Positions 63,001-64,000 of a stretch of DNA of 64,000 nt are shown here, in pieces; the stretch's first letter is position 1; the number at the start of each line of letters is the position of its first letter. Made by a program: the position numbers and the translations under genes. Under the pieces are notes generated by a model. It was given only the letters and a program-made list of their open reading frames with translations, was not told the origin of the DNA and searched no databases. The stretch covers positions 13,505,789-13,569,788 of the forward strand of contig NC_089312.1 of assembly GCF_036669915.1 (NCBI RefSeq). Reading direction: 5' to 3'. This DNA is from Pocillopora verrucosa. Lineage: Eukaryota; Cnidaria; Anthozoa; Scleractinia; Pocilloporidae.

Positions 63001-63612
63001 GTGTAAATCGTTGTGCCCATGAACACAACACATTGACCAGGCCAGGTCTCGAACCTAGACCTCTTGAACGGGAGTCCAGCGTACTGAACATCAAGCCCAG
63101 CGTCTCCCGTCTTCACTGGCCCTAGCACACGAAAATTGATTTGTTTGAACTGTTTCTGAACAGCTCTTTAAGAAGTCTTTGTTATTTGCGATATGAAGTT
63201 ACAACATCAATCCATTTTTCTTACTTTAGAAAGACAAGCAAAAGCAAATCCCCTTAGCAAAGCAACCTTTGATTGAAGAAGCAAGGTAAGCATTTTGTAT
63301 TTTTCCCATGTAAGTTCGTAATACCTGCGCTGAAGATAAAGATCAGCCCGTAATGATATCATTTGATGAGGTTATTCTGGCATTTTTTTCTTTTGTCAAA
63401 TTTGGATGAAATGTTCTTTGAATTTTTTTCTCAGCGAAATTCTCAGCACAGATGGCCTCGCAGCCAACAGTAATGACCAAGGACAAGATTCAGATGAGGA
63501 TTCAGATGAGGAAGCTGAGTCGTACCCAGCCCTTAGAGATGCGCTAGCACAGCTTGGTATACCTGAATACGTCGACTTGTTTGAGTCGGAAGAGATGGAC
63601 ATGGAGACATTT
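57040..63612 (+). CDS. SEC23IP-like: SEC23-interacting protein / DDHD-family phospholipase-like protein, first ten exons (3' end outside window)
   Basis: Exons: 57040-57211, 58914-59797, 60265-60472, 60826-60915, 61575-61716, 62015-62117, 62491-62596, 62709-62743, 63230-63285, 63435-63612 (658 codons, phases consistent; GTAAGT donor after the last). The start AAGATGGCGG is in a good initiation context. Residues about 1-255 are Ser/Pro/Gln-rich and disordered. A WWE-like region starts near 258 ([20 protein letters not shown]). The lipase part has [11 protein letters not shown] and the esterase motif GHSLG, whose serine is about residue 567. An acidic linker (DSDEDSDEE) leads into a SAM domain ([21 protein letters not shown]), which is cut by the window edge; a DDHD domain is expected beyond. 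Order Pro-rich, WWE, lipase, SAM fits SEC23IP (p125), an ER-exit-site partner of SEC23. DDHD2 lacks the long proline-rich N terminus. Confidence 0.88.
62870..63120. repeat. Interspersed repeat in intron 8 of the SEC23IP-like gene
   Basis: Words CCCAGTTATACTCCTGGGAGGAGAGGCACAGC, TTGTGCCCATGAACACAACAC and GGCCAGGTCTCGAACCTAGACC are typical of a short element dispersed in many aquatic animal genomes. The GGTCTCGAACCTAGACC part looks like a T-arm remnant of a tRNA or 5S-derived head on the minus strand. No intact tRNA fold is present. Confidence 0.5.
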
Positions 63613-63775
63613 GTAAGTTGATCAACCAATGAAATACTTGTCTTGTACAACCAATGAAATACATATATGTTTGCCTGAAATGATAGTCGATTCAACCTTA
63701 CCTTGTCTTTGGAGTGCTTTTTGACTGAGTGTCATAAAACTTGAACCAAAGTTATTTAAACGGCCAATGAGAAGA

Positions 63776-63985
63776 AAGGAAAATACCCCGAAGAGCCAAT
63801 GAGAGAACTCAAGATAAAAACAACTAAACTGCCTAAAGCGCAGGAAATTTGGGCGAACAAATTGTGATTGGTGTTAATTTTGCATCTGATTGGTTGAGAG
63901 AGTGGCGCGAGTTTTTGGGACCAATCACAGAGCAAACTTAAACAAAACCAATTACTTTTGACACTCAATCGAAAATATCTCTAAA
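63776..63985 (+). repeat. Interspersed repeat family R5, copy 2
   Basis: Same family and orientation as 55008-55225: AACTAAACTGCCTAAAGCGC, TTTTGCATCTGATTGGTTGA, GAGTGGCGCGAGTTTT, GGACCAATCACAGAGCAAAC and TTACTTTTGACACTCAATCG. It lies in the intron after exon 10 of the SEC23IP-like gene. Confidence 0.65.
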
Positions 63986-64000
63986 GGATAGGGAATATCA

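Noticed and set aside
1..64000. CRISPR arrays, bacterial operons or viral cassettes
   Set aside because: Intron-rich genes and SINEs show nuclear animal DNA. No regularly spaced short repeats and no viral reading frames were seen.

Overview
The window looks like nuclear DNA of a cnidarian, most likely a stony coral or close anthozoan. It is AT-rich and gene-sparse. Genes carry many short exons with GT..AG introns, proteins are animal-type, and the short interspersed repeats resemble families I associate with coral genomes. The taxon is inferred; no marker gene identifies a species.

Layout. (1) 264-882 (-): first two coding exons of a DD3-3-like gene (copy D) that leaves the window on the left. 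(2) 3448-9066 (-): a complete nine-exon DD3-3-like gene (copy A); its TATA box and untranslated first exon lie near 10.6-10.75 kb. (3) 12706-19737 (+): a complete nine-exon peroxisomal ABC half-transporter of the ABCD1/ABCD2 type. (4) 22283-30023 (+): an eleven-exon DD3-3 gene (copy B), the most canonical copy. (5) 32.4-35.36 kb: an inverted duplicate of 9.32-12.25 kb that carries the promoter and untranslated exon of the next gene. (6) 38925-43543 (+): a nine-exon DD3-3-like gene (copy C) with two single-base reading-frame breaks and one out-of-phase junction. (7) 43.6-53.6 kb: about 10 kb without recognisable genes. (8) 53646-54930 (-): the 3' part of a membrane RING-CH (MARCH-type) E3 ligase gene. 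(9) 57040-63612 (+): the first ten exons of a SEC23IP/DDHD-family gene that leaves the window on the right.

The main story is a local expansion of DD3-3-type secreted proteins. A and C share exon layout and duplicated promoter arms in inverted orientation. The ABCD gene and copy B sit between the two arms. A, C and D form one divergent subgroup, and B keeps the ancestral-looking sequence. The other genes (peroxisomal fatty-acid import, ER-exit/phospholipase-type, ubiquitin ligase) are housekeeping-like, with no evident functional link to the DD3-3 cluster.

The most striking non-coding structures are two tRNA-derived SINEs (5.24-5.5 kb and 27.34-27.68 kb). Each carries an inverted duplication of its own sequence at the 5' side and is flanked by a perfect 11-bp target-site duplication. 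Exon coordinates were read by hand from splice motifs, reading-frame continuity and comparison among copies. Coding lengths sum to whole codons for copies A and B and for the ABCD gene, and exon phases are consistent for the SEC23IP-like gene.
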